From contig JAJDHA010000005.1 of assembly GCA_030265965.1 (NCBI GenBank), positions 1-54,121 of the forward strand: a stretch of 54,121 nt of DNA. Reading direction: 5' to 3'. This document shows positions 38,710 through 48,766 of this stretch, in pieces. The translations under genes were made by a program, and so were the position numbers. Within the stretch, counting starts at the first letter, position 1. Each line of letters starts with the position of its first letter. Origin of the DNA: Odoribacter sp. OttesenSCG-928-L07 (lineage in GTDB: Bacteria > Bacteroidota > Bacteroidia > Bacteroidales > BM520). A model generated the notes under the pieces. That model made no database searches, had not been told where the DNA came from, and was given only the letters and a program-made list of their open reading frames with translations.

Positions 38710-40086
38710 TTATTTAGCAGGTTCTAATTTAACAGTGAAGTGTCTCATAAGTTCTGCTTCCCAAGTAATGTTTACTCCTCTTGTGATGGTTTCCCTTCTG
38801 TCGTAAACATTTTTGAGAGCTACTGCAACCACATCCATATGATTGTTTGTATAAACTCTGCGAGGAATTGCTAATCTTAACAAGTCAAGACCGTTGAAAC
38901 GATTTTCACGAGTAACAGGATCTCTGTCGGCTAATAGATAACCTATTTCACAACCGCGAATTCCAGCTTCAAGATATAGTTCAACAGTTAATGTTTGTGC
39001 AGGAAATTCTTCTTTAGGAACATGTGTAAGAACTTTCGGTGCATCAACGAAAATAGCGTGACCGCCGGCAGGTCTTTGATAAGGAATACCAAACTCATCA
39101 AGTCTTTGAGCAAGATATTCAACTTGTTTGATACGCGTTTCAAGATTTTCAAATTCAGTATTTTCGTCTAATCCTACAGCAAGAGCATTCATATCTCTTC
39201 CGCTCATTCCGCCGTATGTAACATATCCTTCAAAAACAATAGTTTTGAGTTTTGCTGCTTCGTACCATTCTTCCATATTAGTAGCAATGAAGCCACCCAT
39301 ATTAACAATAGCATCTTTCTTAGCGCTCATGGTCATTCCATCTGCAAAAGAGAACATTTCGCGGCAAATTTCTTTGATAGTTTTATTTTCGTAACCTTTT
39401 TCTCTAACTTTGATGAAATAAGCATTTTCAGCAAAACGAGCAGAGTCGAAAAGAAGAGGTTTATTATATTTTTTAGCGATTTTATGAACTTCGCGCATGT
39501 TTTCCATAGAAACAGGTTGTCCGCCAGCCGTATTGTTTGTAATTGTAACAATTACAAAAGGCACTTTATCAGCGTTTTCGGAAAGATATTTTTCCAATTT
39601 GTTGACATCGACATTACCTTTGAAAGGAACTTCTAACTGTGTATTTTTAGCTTCGTCAATAGTTAAGTCAATAGCAAAAGCTTTACGAGATTCAATATGG
39701 CCTTTAGTTGTGTCAAAATGCGAATTTCCGGGAATGCAATCGCCTTCTTTTATTAAGCATGAAAACAAAACATTTTCTGCAGCTCTTCCTTGATGTGTAG
39801 GTATAACATATTTAAAGCCAGTAATGTTTGAGATCATATCTTTCATTTTAAAGAAAGATGTTGCGCCGGCATAACTTTCGTCGCCAAGCATCATAGCAGA
39901 CCATTGGCGGTCGCTCATTGCGCCCGTTCCTGAATCGGTAATTAAATCGATATAAACTTGTTCTGCTTTTAATTGAAAAACATTGTAATGAGCCTCTTTT
40001 ATCCATTTTTTTCTTTCTTCAAGCGTACTAAGCTTAATCGGCTCAACCATCTTAATCTTGTAAGATTCTGCATAAGGTAATTTCAT
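38710..40086 (-). CDS. tnaA: tryptophanase
   Basis: LITDSGTGAMSDRQW, PTHQGRAAEN, FDTTKGH, SAKKDA (PLP lysine), CEIGYLL matching tryptophanase rather than tyrosine phenol-lyase at discriminating positions. Confidence 0.9.
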   Translation of the reverse strand: MKLPYAESYKIKMVEPIKLSTLEERKKWIKEAHYNVFQLKAEQVYIDLITDSGTGAMSDRQWSAMMLGDESYAGATSFFKMKDMISNITGFKYVIPTHQGRAAENVLFSCLIKEGDCIPGNSHFDTTKGHIESRKAFAIDLTIDEAKNTQLEVPFKGNVDVNKLEKYLSENADKVPFVIVTITNNTAGGQPVSMENMREVHKIAKKYNKPLLFDSARFAENAYFIKVREKGYENKTIKEICREMFSFADGMTMSAKKDAIVNMGGFIATNMEEWYEAAKLKTIVFEGYVTYGGMSGRDMNALAVGLDENTEFENLETRIKQVEYLAQRLDEFGIPYQRPAGGHAIFVDAPKVLTHVPKEEFPAQTLTVELYLEAGIRGCEIGYLLADRDPVTRENRFNGLDLLRLAIPRRVYTNNHMDVVAVALKNVYDRRETITRGVNITWEAELMRHFTVKLEPAK

Positions 40087-40453
40087 CTGAAAATAATTTT
40101 AATCGTTTATTTTAATATTAAATGCAACTCGCTGTTTTTAAGGAAATAAACAAATCTGGAGTTACTAATAAATTTCTGTGCAAATATATGATTTTTTGAT
40201 GATAATTGAAATTGTTTTTATTTATATCATAAAAAGTATTGATATTAGAATAATCAAATAAGTAGAAAACGCATTTAAAAGTTAAAAATAAAAAATCTGA
40301 CAAAAGATTTGTTTGTTATATAAATGTTTTTTAAATTTGGCGAATAATACGAATTAATATAAAAAAAGGGCTTTATAAAGACATAAACAATTAACCATAA
40401 TGTAATTATGTGTTAAAACAAAAGATAAATTATTAATTTAAATTACTGTTTTT

Positions 40454-43411
40454 ATGAAGAAATTTTGTACTTTTTTGGTTTTATTAATTTTAGTAGTTTT
40501 CTCTACTAATGCATATTCTCAGAAATATGCCGCTACCCAACTCATTACTAATGATAATGGAGTGTCTTTCAAAATGAAGTATTTAGATGAATTGCCATCT
40601 AATAAAAATTCAAATACTATTACTGAAAATGTAGAAGTAATTTGGTCAATGTCTGAAGAATACGCTATAGGCGAACATGTTTATTATTCAAAAGATACTG
40701 AGAAAAGTTTCGTTAATTGGTCTTTGAATGATAATCGAGTTGCACAATATGGTAATACAAATTCTGCTATTTGGGAATTTCCTACAACTTATGATTTTAC
40801 AAAATCCTTTTCAAACAAAGATGGAAGTTTGTATATTGTTGCTGATGGAACAGAAATTTATGTTTTGGATCCGGAAGATGGAGGTGTTCTTTGGCAAAAA
40901 ACAGTATCGGATGGAGTATCTTTTGCGGCAGCATATCCCGATGGCTCTGGTTTTTATTATGCTGATGGAAGCAACAAGGTTTATTCTCATTTAGTTGATT
41001 CTCAAACGCCAACATGGACTTTGGAAGCGGAAGCAAGTGTTGTTGGTATTAATGTCTCTGAAGATCATTCTCAAGTAGTTGTTTGTCTTGCCCAACCCGG
41101 AACAAAAGCTTTGATTGTTAATCCTGTAAATGGAAATGTAACTCAAGAATTATATTATTACAACAATTCTCCCACTCAAACTCCTGCATTTAGCGCTAAT
41201 GGAGAATATTTGGCTTTGGCAGATTTTAGCGGCAAAGGAACTCTTTACAAAAAAGTTGACGGAGTTTATGAACAACAATGGCAGGCTTCATTACAACATT
41301 CGAGCTCAAGTTCTACTTGGGGATGTGGTATTGCAATTTCTGCCGATGGTTCAACTATTGCTTTCGGAACTCTTGGTTTTACAAGTACCGGCTACATGGG
41401 GTCATTATTTGTTTTCAATAATTATTCAGGAGTGCCGCTTTGGTCATTCCATGATTTTGGAGATGAAGTTGACTGTATCTCTATAACCGATGATGGAAGC
41501 TTAATAGCTTGTGCAACATATGGTCCAATGGATCATTCTGCTCCTGATTTATATGTTTTTCGTAAAGAAAGTTCAGTTCCTCTTGCAACTCTTGGAACTT
41601 CCGGTTCTCTTAGCAGTGTTAACATAGCTTCAGACGGTTCAAGAGGTGTTGCTGCTGGTAAAGGTGTTCATGCTCGTGAAATGGGTTGGGGCGGAAATGC
41701 ATATTTCTTTAAACCTGTTCCTTCGAGTTATGGCAATATCAGCGGTGTCGCAAACTTAATCGGCGCTGATGATAATAGTTATGTATTATTAACATTGGAA
41801 GGTATTGACGATTATTACGCATATTCTAATTATGCAGGCGATTTCGATGTGAAATATATTCCTGCAGGAACATATTCTCTTACTGCAACTAAACAAGGTT
41901 ACTATTCGCAAACTATTGAAAATATTGAAATTACCGGAGGGGCAACAACCGAAGTAAATATTGATTTGGAAGCTGCCGGTCAAGCTGTTAAAAATTTGTT
42001 TGCTACACAAGGTGCGGATAAATCTGTTATTCTCACCTGGAACGAGTACGAAGCAAAAAATATCGGATATAATATTTATAGAAAACTTAATCCAGATGCA
42101 CCTTTTACAGAAATCTATGCTACAATAGGACCAGAAGATGCAGGTTTTTCTGATGATAATGCATTGCCGACAATAGACTATTATTACGCAGTTACAGCTA
42201 TTATTTCTTCAGATCTGGAAAGTCCTTTCTCTAATACAGTTTTAGGTTATGCGTCAACAATTTTTATTACAAAGGAAATTGATATTTATGAAACAAGCTT
42301 AATCCCATCTATTGATGGTGTAATCTCTGATGGAGAATGGGATGACGCATTTATGTTTGATGCATCGGATTTTCTTGGTAGCGATGGAACTTATCAACCG
42401 GTTGGTAGTGTGTTTATATATATGAAAATGCTTGGTGGTGATTTATATGTCGCTGTGGAAAATTATAATGATAATCAATTAAGTTCAGGAGATAGAACAG
42501 CTTTCTATATTGATGATAATTTTAACGGAGTTTACGAAGAATCAGGAGATGAGTCAGAAGGAAATTATTGGATAAATTATGGACCGGGAGGAAATTATAG
42601 TGTTCAATACAGACCTATTTACAACACTGGCGGAACAGGAACAACATATACTTTAACCTGCGATGTTGCTGCTTCTGATGCAACCGGACATGTTGTGGCT
42701 GAATTCGTTCTTCCAATCGGACCAAATGATCACGATATTACTCCGGGAAATACCGGAAAAAGTAAAGCTTACATTTATGTTCGTGATGGCGCCTTCGGAA
42801 ATCAAGATGGCCAATGGCCTTTCGATAACCCTGAAACTTTTGTTCCAACAGGATACGGAATTATGAATTTCAACGCAATAGATGAGGTTCCACCGGCACC
42901 CGAAAACCTTACATATATTTCAGGATATTCTAACTCGCCGGAGTTTGTTGCCATTTCTTGGGATATTCCAAATATTAATGATTTAGACTATTTTAATGTA
43001 AAAATCATTAATACTAATACCGGCGACGAAGATGTATTACCAATAGATGCAAATCAAGTGGTCTATCTGGTCGATGATTTAACAACGTATAATGTTACTG
43101 TTACAACTGTTGATAAAGCAGGACAAGAATCTGTTGCTTCCGAAATGTTACAAATTATTACTAATTTTATCGGAATAGAAAACTATAACAAAACTTTATT
43201 TACAATTTATCCTAATCCTACATGTGATATGATAAATATTAAAGTTGAAAAAACTGATAATCCAACCGCAGAGATATATAATTTGTCGGGAAATATAGTT
43301 GGAAAATATCATTTAACAGGTAATGTTACTAATATAAATGTTTCATACTTTGCATCAGGAATCTATTTTGTAAAAATTGGAAGTTCTGTGCAGAAATTTA
43401 TTAAACATTAA
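40454..43411 (+). CDS. T9SS type A sorted secreted protein: beta-propeller, carboxypeptidase-regulatory-like, Fn3 and CBM9/DOMON-like regions
   Basis: Signal peptide; PQQ/WD-like repeats; CRD GNISGVANLIGADDNS; IDGVISDGEWDDA...YVAVENYNDN; C-terminal FTIYPNPTCDMINI...GIYFVKI. Confidence 0.85.
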   Translation: MKKFCTFLVLLILVVFSTNAYSQKYAATQLITNDNGVSFKMKYLDELPSNKNSNTITENVEVIWSMSEEYAIGEHVYYSKDTEKSFVNWSLNDNRVAQYGNTNSAIWEFPTTYDFTKSFSNKDGSLYIVADGTEIYVLDPEDGGVLWQKTVSDGVSFAAAYPDGSGFYYADGSNKVYSHLVDSQTPTWTLEAEASVVGINVSEDHSQVVVCLAQPGTKALIVNPVNGNVTQELYYYNNSPTQTPAFSANGEYLALADFSGKGTLYKKVDGVYEQQWQASLQHSSSSSTWGCGIAISADGSTIAFGTLGFTSTGYMGSLFVFNNYSGVPLWSFHDFGDEVDCISITDDGSLIACATYGPMDHSAPDLYVFRKESSVPLATLGTSGSLSSVNIASDGSRGVAAGKGVHAREMGWGGNAYFFKPVPSSYGNISGVANLIGADDNSYVLLTLEGIDDYYAYSNYAGDFDVKYIPAGTYSLTATKQGYYSQTIENIEITGGATTEVNIDLEAAGQAVKNLFATQGADKSVILTWNEYEAKNIGYNIYRKLNPDAPFTEIYATIGPEDAGFSDDNALPTIDYYYAVTAIISSDLESPFSNTVLGYASTIFITKEIDIYETSLIPSIDGVISDGEWDDAFMFDASDFLGSDGTYQPVGSVFIYMKMLGGDLYVAVENYNDNQLSSGDRTAFYIDDNFNGVYEESGDESEGNYWINYGPGGNYSVQYRPIYNTGGTGTTYTLTCDVAASDATGHVVAEFVLPIGPNDHDITPGNTGKSKAYIYVRDGAFGNQDGQWPFDNPETFVPTGYGIMNFNAIDEVPPAPENLTYISGYSNSPEFVAISWDIPNINDLDYFNVKIINTNTGDEDVLPIDANQVVYLVDDLTTYNVTVTTVDKAGQESVASEMLQIITNFIGIENYNKTLFTIYPNPTCDMINIKVEKTDNPTAEIYNLSGNIVGKYHLTGNVTNINVSYFASGIYFVKIGSSVQKFIKH

Positions 43412-43432
43412 TTTAATTCTTTTCATGATCAC

Positions 43433-43468
43433 GAGACTGTCTTGTTTTTGAGACAGTCTCTTTTTTTT
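43433..43468 (+). terminator. Rho-independent terminator
   Basis: gagactgtct-tgtttttg-agacagtctc followed by T8. Confidence 0.9.
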
Positions 43469-43648
43469 AATTGATTTTTTGAAAACTTATTACTCTACTT
43501 TAAATCATTATTTTATCAAATTAATATTATTTCCCTACGTTAAATATAATTAATAAAAGAAGTAAAATTGTTCAAAAACGACATGTAACTTCGATTAGTT
43601 TATGTTATATTTGCCACTTATAATATTAATTAACTCTACCTATTAAAT

Positions 43649-46600
43649 ATGAGTGAGAAAAATATCAATTTTCTATCAATAAATGTAGATTACAATCAAA
43701 TAACCGCAAAATCGGATAATCCTGAAAATTATATTAGAAGCGTTTTCAGAGAAAGTGAAGGCAAACATCTTCATTTTCTTGTAAAAATTATTGACCCCTC
43801 GCCTGAACACGGCTTCAGTGAAGGAAACTATGAAGTACGATTGTTTAATATTTTAGATAATAATTATGAATTTCTTTATGTACAAAAATTTTCCTGGTCT
43901 GTCTATAACTCAACTTATTTTGAAGTTGCTGATGTAATTACCGATCTTCCTCTTCCACAAGGTGAGTACGCTATCGGAATATTTGAAACCAGAGATCAAA
44001 TTAAAGGGATTAATAATGCATTGACTCACGCTAAATTCGATGTGGTTAATTTGCCGGAAAGTTATATGCAATGTGTTGAATTTGAAGTGTTCGGACTTTA
44101 TAAAAAATTAATCGAGGAAGAACTTGATATATCAAAAGTAAACTCTCAAAGTTGTTTTAACATTGCAGATTTAGACAGCATATCTTTAGTTTTTGTCGGT
44201 AGTAGTAAATTGGAACATGACTGGAAATACGAACTTTTTGTCAAAGTTTATGATTCAACCGGAAGAATTATTCAAAAAATGTCGAATAAAGCTGAAGTAT
44301 GTTTAACCGACGAAGATGAAGACAATAATTTTATAAGCATAATCGACAATATCGGTGAAGATTACACTTTGGAAAAAGGTAGTTATAAAGTTGAAATAGA
44401 TTTTCTTAACGAAAAAATGCTTGTTGCTTCTTTTGAAATCGGCGATATCGACTTAGAAAGTCTGTATAATAAAGATATGGTCTTTACCGAAAAACGTTCT
44501 GCAGGAAGTATTGTGGTTACTGCAGATAAAAATGCCAACGCATTTGAACAAATTAATGCTTTGGTCGGATTGACAGAAGTAAAAGATACTTTACGCAAAT
44601 ATAGCGACAGAGTAAAATATAATAGAAATCGTCAAGCTCTTGGTTTACCGACAAAAAGTTTTCCGCTTCATGCAGCTTTCGTTGGAAATCCCGGAACAGG
44701 GAAAACAACAGTAGCACATCTGATTGGCGCTGCTTTCAAAGATCTTGGATTGCTGAGTAGCGGACACGTTGTTTTCGAAGAAAGGAGTACTCTAATAGGA
44801 CAATTTTACGGTTCTGAAAACGAACGCACTCTCAAAGCTTTGGAAAAAGCAAAAGGCGGTGTTCTCGTTATCGATGAAGCAAATAATCTTTTTACTCGCC
44901 ACGACCCTAAAGACCCGGGACCTCGCGTTCTCGAAACTTTAATGACAGCTCTTTCGGATGAAAACAATAGAGATTGGATGTTGATTCTTGCCGGTTATCC
45001 GGGACCAATGTCAGAATTGTTAAACTCAAATCCCGGACTTAGATCTCGAATCCCAAACGTATATAACTTCCACGATTTTAATATTGATGAGTTGATGCAA
45101 ATATCTGATTTATATTGCACAAACAATAAATACACCTTTACAGATGAAGCAAAAGAAGCTTTACATTTGCACATTAAACGTCAATATAGCATTCGTGATG
45201 AGAGTTTCGAAAACGGAAGATTTATTTTAAATCTTTTAGAAAAAGAAATTGTGCCTGCTCTTGCTGATAGAGTTCTCAAAATTCCTGATGCTGATATTAC
45301 AACATATTCAACAATAGAAAGATGCGACATTCCTGTTTTAGAAATTGAAGGCTACGAAAAGTCAATGGAGAAGCTTAATGAAATGACGGGATTAAATGAT
45401 TTGAAAAAACAAATTGAAGATCATTTGAACTTTGTGAAATTTGTAAGAGCGCGTTCTTCAATGGGAATACATACATCTATTCCGCCGCTTCACATGGTGT
45501 TTACAGGAAATCCAGGGACAGGAAAAACAACCGTTGCTAATCTTATCGGAAAAATTTACGCTTCAATGGGTATTCTTTCAAACGGTGATGTTATTAAAAC
45601 CGAACGTACTAATTTGGTCGGAAAATTCATTGGCGATACTGAATCTAATATGAAAGCTGTGTTGCAAAATGCAAGAGGAAATGTACTCTTTATTGACGAA
45701 GCATACAATCTTTTTGTTGGCGATGAAAAAGGCACAAATCAAGATTACGGAAATCGTGTCATTGAATCTCTTTTGACTGTTTTATCTCAGGATGAGATAG
45801 ATATGATTGTCGTTCTTGCGGGTTATCCTAAAGAAATGGATGCTATGCTTAGCAGCAACCCCGGATTAAAATCAAGATTTCCTTATACTTTCCATTTTGA
45901 AGATTATACCGCAGATGAGTTAATGCAAATTGGAGAATCATACACAAAACGAAGCGGTTATACTCTGTCGGAAGAAGCAAAACAAGCAATGAGAGCGAGC
46001 ATTAACAAAGCGTATTCTAACCGTGATGAACATTTCGGAAACGCTCGATTTATTGTAAGATTGGTTTCTACTCAGATAATTCCTAATATGAGTCGTCGGC
46101 TTATGAAAATGGGAGATGATGCCTTTAAAGATAAAGACATGCTTTGTACAATTTTACCGGAAGATATCCCGATTTCTGTCAGCGAGATAGCATCATTCAA
46201 AGATATGCGTAATTTCAATGAAGAAGTTATTGCTAATGCTCTGAAACAATTGGATTCTTTAGTCGCAATGGAGCAAATTAAAGCAAATATTCACGATTTC
46301 GTTAAAATTGCTCGTTATCAAAATGAACAAGGAAAAGATATTTTTTATAATCTAAAATACAATTGGACTTTTGCAGGAAATACAGGCACGGGGAAAAGCG
46401 CTGTAGCAAAGATAATTGCCGAAATTTTCAAAGGAATGCACTTGCTTAAAAAAGGTCATGTTGTTGAATTAAAAGCTGAACAAATTTACAGTACTCCCGA
46501 TTATCAAGTTGAAGAAATATTAAAAAATGCTATCAAAAAAGCTGAAAACGGATTACTATTTATTGATGGTGATGCTCCAATGTTCAAAAACAGAGATAAT

Positions 46601-47074
46601 TTCTTTGATTCGGAAAGATTAAGACATAAGTTATCTCTTCTTACAGCCGAATCTGCTGAAACAATGGCATTAATCATTACCGAAAATGAAGTTAGTCAAG
46701 GAATGGTAAACAGTTTACTTAACAATGGCATCCAGACTTTCGATTATATTTTATTTTTTGAAGATTATAATAAAGATGAATTGATAAGCATTTTAAAAAT
46801 ATTGTTGCAGAAAGAAGATTATACTCTTGATACTGAATCAGAACAGCAGTTAGAGAATTATATTTCTTGCTTATGTGAAGAAAAAGATTTGGGTTATGCA
46901 AATGCACGAACTATGGCAATGCTCGCTCAATCAATTATTAGAATTACTCAATTGAGAGAAAGTAAAGATAACTCTGATAAAAAAGGTGTTGTTATTGCAG
47001 AAGATGTAAAAAGTTTTACTTGGAAAGGCGCTGATTATAAAGGTCACGCAAGAAGAAAAATTGGTTTTCATTAA
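43649..47074 (+). CDS. triple CbxX/SpoVK-like AAA ATPase with uncharacterised N-terminal domain
   Basis: Three P-loops: VGNPGTGKTT, TGNPGTGKTT, AGNTGTGKSA. Walker B: VLVIDEANN, VLFIDEAYN, LLFIDGDAP. Confidence 0.9.
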   Translation: MSEKNINFLSINVDYNQITAKSDNPENYIRSVFRESEGKHLHFLVKIIDPSPEHGFSEGNYEVRLFNILDNNYEFLYVQKFSWSVYNSTYFEVADVITDLPLPQGEYAIGIFETRDQIKGINNALTHAKFDVVNLPESYMQCVEFEVFGLYKKLIEEELDISKVNSQSCFNIADLDSISLVFVGSSKLEHDWKYELFVKVYDSTGRIIQKMSNKAEVCLTDEDEDNNFISIIDNIGEDYTLEKGSYKVEIDFLNEKMLVASFEIGDIDLESLYNKDMVFTEKRSAGSIVVTADKNANAFEQINALVGLTEVKDTLRKYSDRVKYNRNRQALGLPTKSFPLHAAFVGNPGTGKTTVAHLIGAAFKDLGLLSSGHVVFEERSTLIGQFYGSENERTLKALEKAKGGVLVIDEANNLFTRHDPKDPGPRVLETLMTALSDENNRDWMLILAGYPGPMSELLNSNPGLRSRIPNVYNFHDFNIDELMQISDLYCTNNKYTFTDEAKEALHLHIKRQYSIRDESFENGRFILNLLEKEIVPALADRVLKIPDADITTYSTIERCDIPVLEIEGYEKSMEKLNEMTGLNDLKKQIEDHLNFVKFVRARSSMGIHTSIPPLHMVFTGNPGTGKTTVANLIGKIYASMGILSNGDVIKTERTNLVGKFIGDTESNMKAVLQNARGNVLFIDEAYNLFVGDEKGTNQDYGNRVIESLLTVLSQDEIDMIVVLAGYPKEMDAMLSSNPGLKSRFPYTFHFEDYTADELMQIGESYTKRSGYTLSEEAKQAMRASINKAYSNRDEHFGNARFIVRLVSTQIIPNMSRRLMKMGDDAFKDKDMLCTILPEDIPISVSEIASFKDMRNFNEEVIANALKQLDSLVAMEQIKANIHDFVKIARYQNEQGKDIFYNLKYNWTFAGNTGTGKSAVAKIIAEIFKGMHLLKKGHVVELKAEQIYSTPDYQVEEILKNAIKKAENGLLFIDGDAPMFKNRDNFFDSERLRHKLSLLTAESAETMALIITENEVSQGMVNSLLNNGIQTFDYILFFEDYNKDELISILKILLQKEDYTLDTESEQQLENYISCLCEEKDLGYANARTMAMLAQSIIRITQLRESKDNSDKKGVVIAEDVKSFTWKGADYKGHARRKIGFH

Positions 47075-47085
47075 AATTATAATAG

Positions 47086-48354
47086 ATGAAAGGTTTAAAA
47101 AAACCACCACTTTTCGTAAAAATACTTTTTGGAATGGTTTTGGGAATTACCCTAGGACTAATTGCAATATGGTTGAATTTTGATAAGTTTTGTACCGAAT
47201 GGATTGTCCCATTAGGAACAATTTTTATTCGCCTGCTTAAACTTATCGCGGTTCCCCTTGTCTTTATTTCATTAATAAAAGGAATAGGAAGTTTACATAA
47301 TATTCGAAACTTATCAACTTTAGGATTAAAAACCTTGGCGTTATATCTTGCAACAACCATTATTGCAGTAGTATTCGGTTTTATTATGGTTTCTTCAATA
47401 AAACCGGGAAGATTTTTTCCTCAAGACAAATCGGAAGAGCTTTTAAGTTATTATTCCGAAAATACAAATAATATTAATGCTGTACAAACAGAAATGTCGC
47501 CGATGCAGTTTATCGTTGATATTGTTCCTGAAAACATTTTTGCCGCTTTCGGAAGCAATACAAATATGTTGCAAGTAATTTTCGTGGCAATAATTTTTGG
47601 TGTGGCAATAGTTATTATTGGAAAAGAAAAAACAAAAACAGTAATGAAATTTGTTGATGAAGCAAACGACATCATTCTGAAAATCATAGATATAATCATG
47701 TCGTTTGCTCCAATCGGCGTCTTAGCCTTAATGTTAGGTTTAATAATAGATTTTTCAGGAGATGTAGGATTATTTGCATCTCTTGGAATGTATGCTTTTA
47801 CCGTAATAATTTCTCTTTTTATTTTAATACTTTTGTTTTATCCATTATTATTAAAACTATTCACAAAAAAGAAAATAAAGAAATTTTTCAAAGCTATGCT
47901 TCCCGCTCAAGTATTAGCTTTTTCTACGAGTTCGAGTGCTGCAACATTACCTGTAACAATGCGACAAGTTGAGGATGAATTAGATATTTCAAAAGAAACA
48001 TCATCCTTTGTTTTGCCTGTAGGTGTTACAATAAACATGGACGGAACAAGTTGTTATCAAATTATTGCTGCGGTATTTTTAGCACAAATCATGGGTTTGG
48101 AATTGAGTCTTACTCAGATTTTTGTAATTTGTATCACAACAGTCATTTCTTCAATCGGAACTCCCGGTATTCCCGGAGGAAGTGTTGTTATTCTTATGAT
48201 GGTTCTTAACTCCGTTGGTATTCCCGCCGAAGGATTAGCATTAATCTTAGGAATCGACAGACCTTTGGATATGCTGAGGACAGTGGTAAATGTTACCGGA
48301 GATGCAACAGTTGCGTGTATTGTCGATAATAAAAAAGAAAAAGCCGCTTTATAA
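47086..48354 (+). CDS. dicarboxylate/amino acid:cation symporter (DAACS family)
   Basis: FSTSSSAATLPVTM, NMDGTSCYQ, GTPGIPGGSVV, DRPLDMLRTVVNVTGDA. Confidence 0.94.
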   Translation: MKGLKKPPLFVKILFGMVLGITLGLIAIWLNFDKFCTEWIVPLGTIFIRLLKLIAVPLVFISLIKGIGSLHNIRNLSTLGLKTLALYLATTIIAVVFGFIMVSSIKPGRFFPQDKSEELLSYYSENTNNINAVQTEMSPMQFIVDIVPENIFAAFGSNTNMLQVIFVAIIFGVAIVIIGKEKTKTVMKFVDEANDIILKIIDIIMSFAPIGVLALMLGLIIDFSGDVGLFASLGMYAFTVIISLFILILLFYPLLLKLFTKKKIKKFFKAMLPAQVLAFSTSSSAATLPVTMRQVEDELDISKETSSFVLPVGVTINMDGTSCYQIIAAVFLAQIMGLELSLTQIFVICITTVISSIGTPGIPGGSVVILMMVLNSVGIPAEGLALILGIDRPLDMLRTVVNVTGDATVACIVDNKKEKAAL

Positions 48355-48372
48355 AATAAGGCGGCTTTTTTA
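48339..48372 (+). terminator. terminator overlapping the symporter stop codon
   Basis: aaaagccgc...gcggctttttt between convergent genes. Confidence 0.8.
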
Positions 48373-48399
48373 GTAATAATACTTAACGAATACTATATC

Positions 48400-48684
48400 T
48401 TAATACTGTTTTCTGTTACCATATCTATTATTACTTCTCTCTACTCTTTCATTAGCTTGGTTAACAACTACGTTACGACCTTGAATTTCAGCGCCGTTTA
48501 GTTCGTTGATTGCTCTTTGACCTTGTTCATCATCAGGCATTTCAACAAAACCGAAGCCTTTGCTTCTTCCTGTGTCCCTGTCTGTAATAACTTTTGCTGA
48601 GCTTACTTCTCCATACTCTTCGAAGAGTTGTCTTAAATCGCCGTCCTTAACTTTGTAAGGCAAGCTTCCAATAAAAATGTTCAT
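48400..48684 (-). CDS. RRM-domain RNA-binding protein
   Basis: NIFIGSLPYKV (RNP2), RSKGFGFVEM (RNP1). Confidence 0.93.
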   Translation of the reverse strand: MNIFIGSLPYKVKDGDLRQLFEEYGEVSSAKVITDRDTGRSKGFGFVEMPDDEQGQRAINELNGAEIQGRNVVVNQANERVERSNNRYGNRKQY

Positions 48685-48766
48685 TTTATAAAAATAAATT
48701 AATAAATCTCGGCAAAGGTATTATTTTTTTTCTCCTAAGAGACTTATTTTATTGATTTTTTTATAA

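Noticed and set aside
38710-40086. Tyrosine phenol-lyase instead of tryptophanase
   Set aside because: FDTTKGH and CEIGYLL positions match tryptophanase rather than the TPL Thr/Arg substrate residues; still needs an assay.
40118-40303. TnaC-like leader peptide upstream of tryptophanase
   Set aside because: The 61-aa minus-strand ORF has no Trp residue and no resemblance to the TnaC pattern.
43433-43468. Third copy of the CTGTCTCAAA MITE-like end
   Set aside because: The gagactgtct/agacagtctc hairpin with T-tract is better explained as an intrinsic terminator after the T9SS gene; lacks the ACACAGATG core.
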